From positions 1 to 64,000 of the forward strand of contig CAVPDE010000001.1 in NCBI GenBank assembly GCA_963702565.1: a DNA stretch of 64,000 nucleotides. The letters are read 5' to 3'. A program made the position numbers and the translations under genes. Origin of the DNA: CAVPDE01 sp963702565. GTDB lineage: Bacteria; Desulfobacterota; DSM-4660; Desulfatiglandales; HGW-15. This document shows, piece by piece, positions 6,071-14,520 of the stretch. The notes below the pieces were generated by a model. The model did not search any database. It was not told the origin of the DNA and saw nothing but the letters and a program-made list of their open reading frames with translations. Position 1 is the first letter of the stretch. Every line of letters starts with the position of its first letter.

Positions 6071-9031
6071 GTGACCAGCGTGCCGTTACCTACTGAGTTC
6101 TATGCTCGGTTCAAGGTGTTTCACGAGCTGATGACCAACAAGATCCGCGAGATATTGTTGGTCTCGAGCCCCTATGACGCCTATGTGATGGAAGAGGACG
6201 GCCGGCTTGCTTCAAGGATCATCAACGAGTATCGAGGCCTGAATCTCAGCCAGCCTCCCAGGGTGACCCGAACCTCTTCCGCCTACGCGGCCCTCGAATA
6301 CCTCAACGAGAAGAAGTTCGACATGGTCATCACCACACCCCATCTCGAAGAGTTGGACGCCTATTCCCTGGGCCGGGCCATCAAGAAAGTCAAACCCGAC
6401 CTTCCTGTGATCCTTCTGGCTCAGAGCCTGAGGGGGCTGCCTAACCAGCCCGAGCACACAAACGGCCAAGGCATTGATAAAGTTTTCATCTGGTCCGGGG
6501 TTCCTGATTTCCTCCTGGCTTTGGTCAAGAATGCGGAAGACCGCCTCAATGTGGATTACGACACTAAGAAGGCGAATGTTCGCGTGCTATTGCTTGTCGA
6601 GGACTCCCCTCTTTACTATTCTTCTTTTCTTCCGCTGATCTATCAGGAAGTGGTGAAGCAGACTCAGGCGGTCCTTGAAGTGGGGCTCAACGAAGAACAC
6701 CGGCTCCTCACCATGCGGGCGAGACCCAAGATCCTCCTGGCCGTGAACTACGAAGAGGCCCTGGCCCTCTACGAGCGCTACCAGCCTTACCTCTTCGGGG
6801 TCATGTCCGACTCCCGCCTGCCAAGGGCTCAAAAACTGGACGACGACGCGGGCTTTTCCCTGCTTGCCCAAATCAGAAAGGACATCCCGGATCTTCCCCT
6901 GCTGCTCATGAGTTCTGAATCCGGCAATCAGGAAAAGGCGAAAAAGATTCCGGCGGTGTTCCTGGACAAGAACTCGCCCAACCTGCTTTCCGAGATTCAC
7001 CATTTCTTCTTGAATCACCTCGGATTCGGCCACTTTGTTTTCCGCATGCCCGACGGTACGGAAGTGGACCGGGCATCGAACCTTCGGGAACTTGAGGAAA
7101 AAGTAGCGCGCATTCCCGAGGAATCTCTCTGGTTTCATGCGAGGCGAAACCACTTCTCGAACTGGCTCATGGCGCGTTCTGAAATCGGACTTGCATCCGC
7201 CTTCCGGGCCGTCCAGGCCTCTGAGTTCTCCAGCGCTGAGGAGATGCGCCGATACATTGTTTCAAACCTCCACGGCTTGCGCCGGTGGCGGCAAAAAGGG
7301 GTGGTCGCCCAGTTCAACACGGCCTACTTCGACCCGGATGTGAGCGATTTCGTCAAGATCGGTCAGGGATCCCTCGGAGGAAAAGCGAGAAGCCTTGCCT
7401 TCATGTCGGCCCTCCTTCAGGAGGATCCGGCGATTTACGAGAAGTACAAGGACATCCACATTGAAATTCCCAAGACCCTGGTCATCAGCACCGACGCTTT
7501 CGAGTCTTTTGTCTCCAGGAACCATCTCCAGCATTTCGCTGTAGAAGATGTTCCGGACCAGGAAATCGCAGATGCTTTTCTAAAGGCGCAGATGCCGGAC
7601 TGGCTGGTCCAGGAACTTGACTTTTACGTGTCCCAGGTGAACGATCCTCTTTCTGTTCGCTCTTCCAGTGCCCTCGAGGACCTCCAGTTTCAGCCCTATG
7701 CCGGGCTTTACCAGACTTACATGATTCCGAACAATCATCCTGATCCCTCGGTCCGGCTCAAGCAACTGACCAAAGCCGTCAAGCTGGTCTATGCCTCGAC
7801 CTATTATGAAAGCCCCAAGGCCTTCGCCCGCCACACCTCCAACCGACCCCAGGAAGAAGCCATGGCGGTTATCGTCCAGAAGCTTACCGGCGAGGAATAC
7901 GGGAACTATTATTACCCCGCCATCTCCGGGGTTGCCCAGTCTCACAACTTCTATCCCATCCCCCCCATGAAGCGTGAGGACGGGATTGCCTACATCGCCC
8001 TCGGGCTTGGGAAGACGGTGGTGGAAGGGGAAAGGGCCCTGCGCTTCTCTCCCAGGCACCCCACTTCCATGCCCCAGTTTTCCACAGTGGACGACATTCT
8101 GTCCAATGCCCAGCGGTATTTCTACGCTTTGAAAATCAGAAGCTACCCGGAGGACTTGTCCTTTTACCTGTATTCCAATCTTGAACGAAGAGAGGTGGAG
8201 GAGGCCGAAGAGGAGTTCCCTGTCCGAGCCCTTGCGAGCACCTACATTCCCGATGAACACCGCATCCGGGATTCTGGATACTTGAAAGGCCCCAAGATCC
8301 TGACCTTTGCCCAGGTCCTCAAGTACAACGCCTTTCCCCTCCCTTCCCTGCTGAGCGACTTCCTGGAACTCGGGCGGAGGGCCATGGGCTGCCCTGTGGA
8401 AATCGAGTTCTCGGCCACTCTCAGCCCTGACCCGGGACAGAAGAGCAGTTTCTTCTTCCTCCAGATGAGACCCATGGTCGCGGATCTCGAGACTTTGGAC
8501 GTGAAGATCACGGCCGAGGAGGTGCAGAAGGCTTTCTGTTTTTCCAACCAGGCCCTGGGTAACGGCAGGAACAAGGACATCGCCGACATCATCTATGTCA
8601 AACCCGAGGACTTTAAACCCGAGGCCACCGTGGCCATGGCCAAGGAAATCGGCCGCCTCAACGCGGAGCTTGTCAAAGAGAAGCGGCCTTACTTGCTGGT
8701 AGGGCCTGGACGGTGGGGCAGTGCCGACCGATGGCTCGGAATCCCTGTTCAGTGGCACGACATATCCGGCGTTGGCGCCATCATTGAACTCAGAAGCGCT
8801 TTGCTCAAGGCGGATCCCTCTCAGGGGACCCACTTTTTTCAGAACATCACCTCTCTGGGCATTCACTATGTGACGGTCAGCGAAGGATCTGAAGATCGCT
8901 TTGATTGGGAACGGATTCGATCTTTTCATGCGGTCCAAGAAACCCGGTTCTTGAGGCACGTACGATTGGACCAGCCGTTCCTTTTGAAGATTGACGGCAA
9001 AACGTCTCAGTGTGTGATGATTGCCGCTTGA
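6071..9031 (+). CDS. Receiver-like/PEP-synthase N-terminal (PPDK_N) domain protein
   Basis: I place the start at GTG 6071 (986 aa). An upstream TTG at 5981 would translate through a hairpin and lacks a ribosome binding site, whereas AGGAG lies 12 nt before the GTG. Two response-regulator-like folds come first (about 15-140 and 155-320); the second keeps an acidic pair (LLVEDSP) and a LPLLLMSS strand, the first looks degenerate. The C-terminal half is a PEP/pyruvate-binding nucleotide-grasp domain: GSLGGKARSL, then VRSSSALED, then LYQTYMIPN. The phosphohistidine and PEP-barrel domains of real PEP synthase are missing, and a conserved VGPGRWGSADRW segment follows near the end. The protein therefore probably binds ATP and phosphorylates or senses something, but it is not a complete PEP synthase. 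It sits between glutamate synthase and glutamate dehydrogenase genes. Confidence 0.75.
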   Translation: MTSVPLPTEFYARFKVFHELMTNKIREILLVSSPYDAYVMEEDGRLASRIINEYRGLNLSQPPRVTRTSSAYAALEYLNEKKFDMVITTPHLEELDAYSLGRAIKKVKPDLPVILLAQSLRGLPNQPEHTNGQGIDKVFIWSGVPDFLLALVKNAEDRLNVDYDTKKANVRVLLLVEDSPLYYSSFLPLIYQEVVKQTQAVLEVGLNEEHRLLTMRARPKILLAVNYEEALALYERYQPYLFGVMSDSRLPRAQKLDDDAGFSLLAQIRKDIPDLPLLLMSSESGNQEKAKKIPAVFLDKNSPNLLSEIHHFFLNHLGFGHFVFRMPDGTEVDRASNLRELEEKVARIPEESLWFHARRNHFSNWLMARSEIGLASAFRAVQASEFSSAEEMRRYIVSNLHGLRRWRQKGVVAQFNTAYFDPDVSDFVKIGQGSLGGKARSLAFMSALLQEDPAIYEKYKDIHIEIPKTLVISTDAFESFVSRNHLQHFAVEDVPDQEIADAFLKAQMPDWLVQELDFYVSQVNDPLSVRSSSALEDLQFQPYAGLYQTYMIPNNHPDPSVRLKQLTKAVKLVYASTYYESPKAFARHTSNRPQEEAMAVIVQKLTGEEYGNYYYPAISGVAQSHNFYPIPPMKREDGIAYIALGLGKTVVEGERALRFSPRHPTSMPQFSTVDDILSNAQRYFYALKIRSYPEDLSFYLYSNLERREVEEAEEEFPVRALASTYIPDEHRIRDSGYLKGPKILTFAQVLKYNAFPLPSLLSDFLELGRRAMGCPVEIEFSATLSPDPGQKSSFFFLQMRPMVADLETLDVKITAEEVQKAFCFSNQALGNGRNKDIADIIYVKPEDFKPEATVAMAKEIGRLNAELVKEKRPYLLVGPGRWGSADRWLGIPVQWHDISGVGAIIELRSALLKADPSQGTHFFQNITSLGIHYVTVSEGSEDRFDWERIRSFHAVQETRFLRHVRLDQPFLLKIDGKTSQCVMIAA

Positions 9032-9083
9032 TTGCAATACGTTTCCATTTAATCCATTATTCTAAACGGACGGGAGGAAAGTC

Positions 9084-10433
9084 ATGACGGAAATCTTGAA
9101 AGCGATTAAAACGCGCGACCCCCATGAGAGGGAATTTCATCAGGCTGTGGAAGAAGTGGTGGATTCGGTGAAACCGGTCCTGGACCGCAACCCGCAATAC
9201 CGTGAAAACGGCGTGCTCGAGAGGCTGGTCGAGCCGGAGCGAGTGGTCATGTTCCAGGTTCCCTGGGTGGACGACGAGGGGCAGGTGCAGGTGAACCGGG
9301 GATACAGGATCCAGATGAGCAGCGTCATCGGGCCTTACAAGGGCGGACTTCGATTTCACCCCTCGGTGAATCTGAGCATCCTCAAGTTCCTCGCCTTTGA
9401 GCAGGTCTTCAAGAATGCCCTCACCACCCTGGCCATGGGAGGGGGAAAAGGAGGCTCTGACTTCGATCCCAAAGGCAAATCCGACAACGAAGTGATGCGG
9501 TTCTGCCAGAGCTTCATGATGGGACTCTTCCGGCACATCGGTCCGAACACGGATGTTCCGGCCGGCGACATCGGCGTGGGGGCAAGGGAAATCGGATATC
9601 TCTTCGGCATGTACCGCAAGCTCGCCAACGAATTCACAGGCGTTTTGACCGGCAAGAGCCTGGGTTGGGGAGGGAGCCTCATCCGGCCGGAAGCCACGGG
9701 GTACGGCACCGTTTACTTTGCCTCTGAAATGCTGGCGGTTCGGAATCAAACTCTGGAAGGCAAAGTGTGTCTCGTCTCCGGATCCGGAAACGTAGCCCAG
9801 TTCACGGTGGAAAAGCTGATCGAACTGGGAGCGAAAGTGGTTACCCTGTCCGACTCCTCAGGTTACATTTACGACGGGGAAGGCATCAATCAGGACAAGT
9901 TGGCTTTTGTGAAGAGGCTCAAGAACATCCGCAGGGGAAGGATCAAGGAGTATGTGGACAAGTATTCCCAAGCGGTGTACACCGAAGCGGATTCCTCTCT
10001 CGACTACAATCCCCTCTGGAACCACAAAGCGAACTGTGCGTTTCCAAGTGCCACCCAGAACGAAATCACCGGCAAGGATGCACAGCACCTCATGAAGAAC
10101 GGCATCACCCTGGTCGCGGAAGGCTCGAACATGCCTTCGACCCCGGAGGCGATCCACACCTTCCTGGACAAGAAGATCCTGTATGCGCCCGGCAAGGCGT
10201 CCAACGCCGGGGGGGTCGCGGTCTCAGGCCTCGAGATGGCGCAGAACAGCATGAGGCTGAGCTGGCCCAGGGAAGAAGTGGATGCCCGCCTGAAGATCAT
10301 TATGAAGAGCATCCACAAGGCGTGCCTGGATGCGGCGGCGGAATACGGAGTTCCCGGGAACTACATGGCCGGAGCCAACATCGCCGGGTTCGTCAAGGTC
10401 GTGAACGCCATGCTGGACCAGGGTCTGGTGTAG
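9084..10433 (+). CDS. gdhA: NADP-type glutamate dehydrogenase
   Basis: The 449-aa product matches the hexameric bacterial GdhA in length (E. coli 447 aa). It has the substrate loop YKGGLRFHPSVN (about 85-96), the catalytic-lysine segment MGGGKGGSDFDPKG (about 118-131), the aspartate-containing DVPAGDIGVG, and a Rossmann motif VSGSGNVAQ in the coenzyme domain. It makes glutamate from 2-oxoglutarate and ammonia, or the reverse. NADP preference is inferred from similarity to this clade. Start: ATG preceded by GGGAGGAAAG. It is followed by a strong terminator. Together with the upstream glutamate synthase protein and the PII/AmtB genes downstream it forms a nitrogen-assimilation block. Confidence 0.95.
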   Translation: MTEILKAIKTRDPHEREFHQAVEEVVDSVKPVLDRNPQYRENGVLERLVEPERVVMFQVPWVDDEGQVQVNRGYRIQMSSVIGPYKGGLRFHPSVNLSILKFLAFEQVFKNALTTLAMGGGKGGSDFDPKGKSDNEVMRFCQSFMMGLFRHIGPNTDVPAGDIGVGAREIGYLFGMYRKLANEFTGVLTGKSLGWGGSLIRPEATGYGTVYFASEMLAVRNQTLEGKVCLVSGSGNVAQFTVEKLIELGAKVVTLSDSSGYIYDGEGINQDKLAFVKRLKNIRRGRIKEYVDKYSQAVYTEADSSLDYNPLWNHKANCAFPSATQNEITGKDAQHLMKNGITLVAEGSNMPSTPEAIHTFLDKKILYAPGKASNAGGVAVSGLEMAQNSMRLSWPREEVDARLKIIMKSIHKACLDAAAEYGVPGNYMAGANIAGFVKVVNAMLDQGLV

Positions 10434-10457
10434 CGCTTCTTCGCTTGAAAGGAGATA

Positions 10458-10488
10458 AAAAGGGGCCTCTCTTTCAGGGGCCCCTTTT
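10458..10488 (+). terminator. Bidirectional terminator after gdhA
   Basis: A perfect 10-bp stem AAAAGGGGCC (10458-10467) pairs with GGCCCCTTTT (10479-10488). T-runs occur on both strands, so it can end gdhA on the plus strand and the convergent HD-domain gene on the minus strand. Confidence 0.85.
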
Positions 10489-11126
10489 CATTTCGCCTTC
10501 AGACGGGGCAAGGGCGTTTGCCGGCCCTTCACTTGATTCAAACGTTCTTTCAAGGCGGCAAGATTAGCTGCATGCTGGGGAGCGTATTTGGATCGGGCAT
10601 AGTCGGTGTGAAACTGATGGCCGGCCACGAAAAGGGTGTTCATGGTCAGCCACTCCGCCTCCGAGAGTTTCCGGCCCATGCGATGCTCGATTTCCAGCCG
10701 AATCAGTTCCGAGACTTCAAGAAAATCCCTGCTGGCCAGATGGGAGATGTCCGCATCGCAAAGAACCCGCTCCATGAGATTCCTGGGGTTCTGCGGCATT
10801 TTCGTGGCGCGGATACATCCCGCCACCTTGGCGATCCGTTTGGGAGGATACCCTGTTTCCCGGAGGAAAGCGCTCGCGATGTCAATGCTTCTCTCCTCGT
10901 GGCCTTCGATCGCTTCCACATACCCCGCATCGTGGAACCATGCCGCAAGAATCACCTCTTCGAGTTCTTCGGCACTGAGGCCACAGGCGGTGCCTATGGC
11001 CTTACTCGCCTTGGCCACAGCCTTGGCGTGCTCGAAATTGTGATAGGTCACCCATTGCGGCTTGGCCGCTTGGATAAGCGCCTCGACATGAGCGCGAGCT
11101 TTTTGGATTATAGGTTCCCTAGGCAC
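10488..11126 (-). CDS. HD-domain phosphohydrolase
   Basis: The 212-aa protein (GTG start) has the metal ligands of an HD domain: H29 and H33 in YHNFEH, H65-D66 in WFHDAGY, and a later aspartate in LCDADISHL. These residues bind two metals and hydrolyse phosphate esters in nucleotides or second messengers. It resembles small stand-alone HD proteins annotated as predicted metal-dependent phosphohydrolases, and the substrate cannot be told. It is the last gene of a probable four-gene minus-strand operon that starts with a cyclic-nucleotide-binding protein, 45 nt after the lipoprotein gene. The association with a cNMP-binding protein makes a role in nucleotide signalling possible but unproven. 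Confidence 0.85.
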   Translation of the reverse strand: MPREPIIQKARAHVEALIQAAKPQWVTYHNFEHAKAVAKASKAIGTACGLSAEELEEVILAAWFHDAGYVEAIEGHEERSIDIASAFLRETGYPPKRIAKVAGCIRATKMPQNPRNLMERVLCDADISHLASRDFLEVSELIRLEIEHRMGRKLSEAEWLTMNTLFVAGHQFHTDYARSKYAPQHAANLAALKERLNQVKGRQTPLPRLKAK

Positions 11127-11171
11127 GCTACGTGTCGACAGAGAAGATGCAACGACCGCAACGAGGGCCCT

Positions 11172-11504
11172 TTATTGAGCTTTCTTGAACACCAGCTCCT
11201 TTTGCCCCGGCAGGTCGATGGTGATGGCACTGCCCTTGATCTTCCCTACGATGACACCGCCCTCTTTGGTGTTGATTCGGAGGTCCCCGGCCTTGATGTG
11301 CCAGGAAAAGGCGACCTCCTGGTTTCCGGCGATCCAAGCGCCCTGCCCGTTGGCTTTCAATTCCAGGCGGACTTCTCCGGTTTTGCCCTGCGCTTCATAG
11401 GCGCCGGCATATCTGTCGTTGGATTCACAGGCCCAGCCAAAGGCCAAGACCAAACACACCAGGGACACGACCAGGATTCGTGCGGTTCTTTTCCTCGATG
11501 CCAT
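11172..11504 (-). CDS. Small exported protein, probable lipoprotein
   Basis: The chosen start is the ATG at 11504, because GGAG lies 6 nt before it. An upstream ATG at 11516 overlaps the stop of the preceding gene (TAATG) and may allow coupled initiation. The product (110 aa) has an N-terminal basic stretch, a hydrophobic core of about 18 residues and a Cys at the end of the core (FGWACES), suggesting lipid attachment, though the lipobox is atypical. The mature part is predicted to be beta-rich, with hydrophobic repeats such as GSAITIDL. I do not recognise a family. It lies between the MauE/DoxX gene and the HD-domain gene in the same operon. Confidence 0.7.
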   Translation of the reverse strand: MASRKRTARILVVSLVCLVLAFGWACESNDRYAGAYEAQGKTGEVRLELKANGQGAWIAGNQEVAFSWHIKAGDLRINTKEGGVIVGKIKGSAITIDLPGQKELVFKKAQ

Positions 11505-11515
11505 GTCATTCTCCA

Positions 11516-12013
11516 TTAAGAGGCGGCAGAAAGAGCGCTCTTCCTGAACCTCTTGGGCAGAAGCCCTCCCCCGTAGAACACGAAGATGCGGTCAAAGAAG
11601 AACACGTGAATCGTCATGAGCAGCCACATCATGTCCTCGCCCACCTTCCCCCAGCCCAGTTCCTCGCCCACCGAGTCGAAACACCCGCAGGAGATCGGCG
11701 CATCGCGATAGATGTTGATGATGAGCATGACGATGAACATGATCAGCATGAGGGAGGTCACCACCGCCGCCGCGCGGGTCCTGAGCCCGATGATAAGGAA
11801 CAGGCCGCACATGAATTCCACCCACGGCAGGACCAGGGAGCCTGCATTCAGGAAAAAGTAGGGGATCAGCTGGTAGGCGGCCACGGATTCGGCAAACACC
11901 GCAGGATAGGTGATCTTGTAGATGCTCGCATAGATGAACACATACCCGATGTAGACCCGGAAACCGAGGGCCAGGTATTCGCTGGTCGCAAGGCGCTTCA
12001 ACAGTTCTTTCAT
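11516..12013 (-). CDS. MauE/DoxX-family membrane protein
   Basis: The 165-aa product has four predicted transmembrane helices and the DoxX/MauE pattern GYVFIYASIYKI near the N-terminus. A CGCF motif lies in the loop after helix 3, as in MauE-type proteins thought to help disulfide or redox chemistry of periplasmic proteins. It overlaps the rhodanese-domain gene upstream by four bases (ATGA), so the two are translationally coupled. Pairing of a rhodanese-type protein with a DoxX/MauE protein is a recurring arrangement linked to sulfur or redox metabolism. The exact role is unknown. Confidence 0.85.
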   Translation of the reverse strand: MKELLKRLATSEYLALGFRVYIGYVFIYASIYKITYPAVFAESVAAYQLIPYFFLNAGSLVLPWVEFMCGLFLIIGLRTRAAAVVTSLMLIMFIVMLIINIYRDAPISCGCFDSVGEELGWGKVGEDMMWLLMTIHVFFFDRIFVFYGGGLLPKRFRKSALSAAS

Positions 12014-12921
12014 GGCTCCACCGGATATCCTTTCTTTTCCCAGTCGCCGAGGGTGCCTTCCAGCACCCGGGTGTTCTTGTACCCTTTCTCTGCGAACTTC
12101 TTCGCCACCTCGAGATCAAAGAGCCTGCTGAACGTCTTTCCATACACAATGATTTTCTTGGTTTTGTCCTCTTCGTCAAAGGTCGTGAGGTACACGATGT
12201 CAAAGAGCGCCATGGGTATGTTCACCGCGCCTTTGATGTGTCGCTTTTTGTAGAAGCCCGCGGGCATGGCATCCACGAAAACCGTGTGCCCCTGCTTGTA
12301 TTCCTCCACTGCGGCGAAGAGCGTGACGGAGGGGATCGCCGCTTTGGAAGGCAACTCCGGGAAAAGAGGAATGCTGTTGGGATTCGACGCGTTGAACAGC
12401 ATAGAGAGAAGCACGCTGATGCCGATGAGAAGGACAAAATCGAACCAGGACATCTGGGGAGGCGTGGCCATGCGCCTCGCCTCTGTCTCCAGGGCCTGCT
12501 CATCCCGTTTCAGCCACCCGGAGAGCTGTTTGATGAAGGTCAGGGACACTTCAGGATGGCCCTTCAGCACCTGCTCGAACTGCTCCTTGGTCAGGACCAG
12601 GGCCCGCGTCTCTTCCTGGGTCTCCACGCTGGCGGATCGGGATTCCCCGGTCAGCAGGGCCACCTCCCCGAAGCTCTGTCCAGGCCCGAGTTCCGAGAGC
12701 GTGATCTCCACCCCCTGGTCATCGCTGCGGAACACTCGCACCTTGCCGGACAGGATGACCCAGAAACTGTCTCCCGGATCTCCCCGTTTGAAGATCAGGC
12801 TGCGGGCCGGCAGCGCTCGGTCCTCCACGACCCTCGAGATCTCGTCCAGCATCTCCACAGGCATGTCCCGGAAGACAGCCGTCTCAGAAAGCTTCTTCTT
12901 CTTTTCGTCGTGGGGTGTCAT
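12010..12921 (-). CDS. Cyclic-nucleotide-binding domain protein with membrane helix and rhodanese domain
   Basis: I start at ATG 12921 (303 aa), with GGAAG 8 nt upstream; a TTG 36 nt earlier is less likely. Order: cNMP-binding domain (about 15-130, with FGEVALLTGESRSA as the phosphate-binding cassette), one transmembrane helix (about 160-180), then a rhodanese-like domain (about 195-300). The rhodanese active-site loop reads VYGKTFSRL, so the usual catalytic cysteine after VY is replaced by glycine. The domain is therefore probably a binding or sensing module rather than a sulfurtransferase. The cNMP part faces the cytoplasm and the rhodanese part the periplasm if the single helix spans the membrane. 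It is first in an operon with MauE/DoxX, a lipoprotein and an HD hydrolase. Confidence 0.85.
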   Translation of the reverse strand: MTPHDEKKKKLSETAVFRDMPVEMLDEISRVVEDRALPARSLIFKRGDPGDSFWVILSGKVRVFRSDDQGVEITLSELGPGQSFGEVALLTGESRSASVETQEETRALVLTKEQFEQVLKGHPEVSLTFIKQLSGWLKRDEQALETEARRMATPPQMSWFDFVLLIGISVLLSMLFNASNPNSIPLFPELPSKAAIPSVTLFAAVEEYKQGHTVFVDAMPAGFYKKRHIKGAVNIPMALFDIVYLTTFDEEDKTKKIIVYGKTFSRLFDLEVAKKFAEKGYKNTRVLEGTLGDWEKKGYPVEP

Positions 12922-13144
12922 GCTGTTATCTTCCGAAGTCAGGGTCGGTTGGGACAAGAAAACGGGTCATTCACGAAAAGCTTTGGCTCCTTCTCTACTC
13001 GGCTTTCTTGGAAAAGTCAAGGTTGACGGCTTCATGAGAAATCCGCTAGGCCGTCACCCGGCAAAACCCGGGGAAGGAGCCGGCGAAAATTACCAGCCTC
13101 TGGCTGCGCAACACCGCAGATGATGCTTGATGGTGGATCAGGGC

Positions 13145-14440
13145 TTATTTGAGCTTTATCCACAGAAGCTTGGCCGGTCCGGGCCCAGGGTTTTTCCACT
13201 GGGTCGGGACGTCCCGGGTCAGGCAGATCACGTCCCCGCTCCTTAGCCTGTAAGTCACGTTTCTCATCTTGAACCGAAGCGTCCCTGTCAGAAGATACCC
13301 CAGCTCTTCGCCCTTGTGCATGAAGAAGTGAGACGAGAGGCTCTTCTTGGGCGGGATTTCGAGAAGGTAGGGCTCGCCTTTGGCCTCCAGATCCAGCGGA
13401 ATGAGAAGTTTCGCTTCGACTTCGCCTTCGGTCAGGCCGGGGAGTTTCACCTTCGCGGCCTCTCTGGTCGAGAACACCGGCCCGGCCATTGACTTGGTCG
13501 GATCCCGAAACAAAGAGCTCACCTCCACGGAGAGGACTTCCGCCAGCTTGAGGAGCGCAGGCAATGAGGGGTAGATGAGGTCGCTCTCGATTTGGGAAAT
13601 GGTGCTCGACGTCACCCCCACGAGATCGGCCAGCTCTTTCTGAGGGAGCCCTCGTTTGGTCCGAAGATCCCTCAGCCGGGTGCCCAGATCGATTCCGCCC
13701 CGCTTGGGCCGGTCTGTTTCAAAAGCGACGTCCAGCCCTCTGCTCCAGTAGGGGTAGGGCCGGTTCTGGGTCGCAAGATCCCGGTTTTCCGCCTTCAGAA
13801 TCGTGAGCGAACAGGTTCCCCGCCTGACGGAAACATCCATCGCGACCTGGGCGATCTGATTGATCTGAGCCCTGAGACGGGCCGTGTGGGCGCGTTTTTC
13901 CAGGATCCAGTAGGCGATGGTGTTCAATTCATAGAGCCGGGCGCAGGAGTGGGCGTAGAATTGAATGATGGGCTCTTCTCCGCCCCAGAGTTCCCCCATG
14001 CCCGTCAGGCTTTCAAACACGAAACGCACATCCCCTTTCATGGCCGCATGAATCCCGTAGAGGGCGTCCATCACCTGATGCGGATCCCGGGGTTGCTCGA
14101 CTCTCGCGACCCGGCAGATTCTCTTCTTCTTGCCCTCGTAGAACTTGAGGAACACGGGGGAACCCGCTCCTTTCCCATGGGTGAAGCAGTCGAGGAGGGT
14201 CAGGGCCGGGTAGTCCGCGAGACGGCCGAGCTTGTCGAGAAGGTTTTTGGGCGATCGGTCAAAGGTCACATAAATAATCGGTTTTCCCTGAGCCTGCGAG
14301 GTTCGGATGAAATTGAGGCAGAAGACAGAGGCAAGACTGCCGGCGGCGTCATGCCAGACCACGTTGTCCCCGATGAAAAGCCCGCCCAGCAGGCGGTCCA
14401 ATTCGCTCACCCCTGATGAAACGCGCAATGCCTCTCCCAT
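13145..14440 (-). CDS. KaiC-like ATPase-fold / XRE HTH / cupin regulator
   Basis: The start is set at ATG 14440, preceded by AAAGGGG at 8 nt (431 aa); an earlier start would translate the palindromic spacer. Residues 1-240 resemble a RecA/KaiC-like domain (SGVSELDRLLGG, then YVTFDRSPKNLLDKL), but the Walker A loop reads WHDAAGSL, lacking the GKT signature, so ATP hydrolysis is doubtful. Residues about 255-310 form an XRE-type helix-turn-helix (LRTKRGLPQKELADLVGV). The C-terminus (about 330-430) is a cupin barrel with HKGEELGYLLTG, probably a small-ligand sensor. The combination is that of a DNA-binding regulator. Its targets are unknown. It lies downstream of glnD on the same strand, separated by a palindromic spacer. 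Confidence 0.8.
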   Translation of the reverse strand: MGEALRVSSGVSELDRLLGGLFIGDNVVWHDAAGSLASVFCLNFIRTSQAQGKPIIYVTFDRSPKNLLDKLGRLADYPALTLLDCFTHGKGAGSPVFLKFYEGKKKRICRVARVEQPRDPHQVMDALYGIHAAMKGDVRFVFESLTGMGELWGGEEPIIQFYAHSCARLYELNTIAYWILEKRAHTARLRAQINQIAQVAMDVSVRRGTCSLTILKAENRDLATQNRPYPYWSRGLDVAFETDRPKRGGIDLGTRLRDLRTKRGLPQKELADLVGVTSSTISQIESDLIYPSLPALLKLAEVLSVEVSSLFRDPTKSMAGPVFSTREAAKVKLPGLTEGEVEAKLLIPLDLEAKGEPYLLEIPPKKSLSSHFFMHKGEELGYLLTGTLRFKMRNVTYRLRSGDVICLTRDVPTQWKNPGPGPAKLLWIKLK

Positions 14441-14455
14441 AGAAACCCCTTTCTC

Positions 14456-14514
14456 AGTGACGAGTGAATTGTGACAAGACAAAAAGATTGCAATCCTCAC
14501 TCGTCACTTGTCAC
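14456..14514. repeat. Palindromic spacer between glnD and the XRE regulator
   Basis: A perfect 12-bp inverted repeat AGTGACGAGTGA (14456-14467) and TCACTCGTCACT (14497-14508) is overlapped by a second pair, GTGACAAG (14471-14478) and CTTGTCAC (14507-14514). The two pairs compete for the same right-hand bases, so alternative folds are possible. It ends near the glnD stop codon and may terminate that message. Confidence 0.65.
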
Positions 14515-14520
14515 TCTCTT

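Noticed and set aside
7580..9037. Long open frame on the minus strand opposite the PEP-synthase-like gene
   Set aside because: It is antisense to a well-supported gene, has no family resemblance and arises from codon bias; the same holds for the long antisense frames at 2963-4150, 17891-19081, 19693-21393 and 31778-33205.
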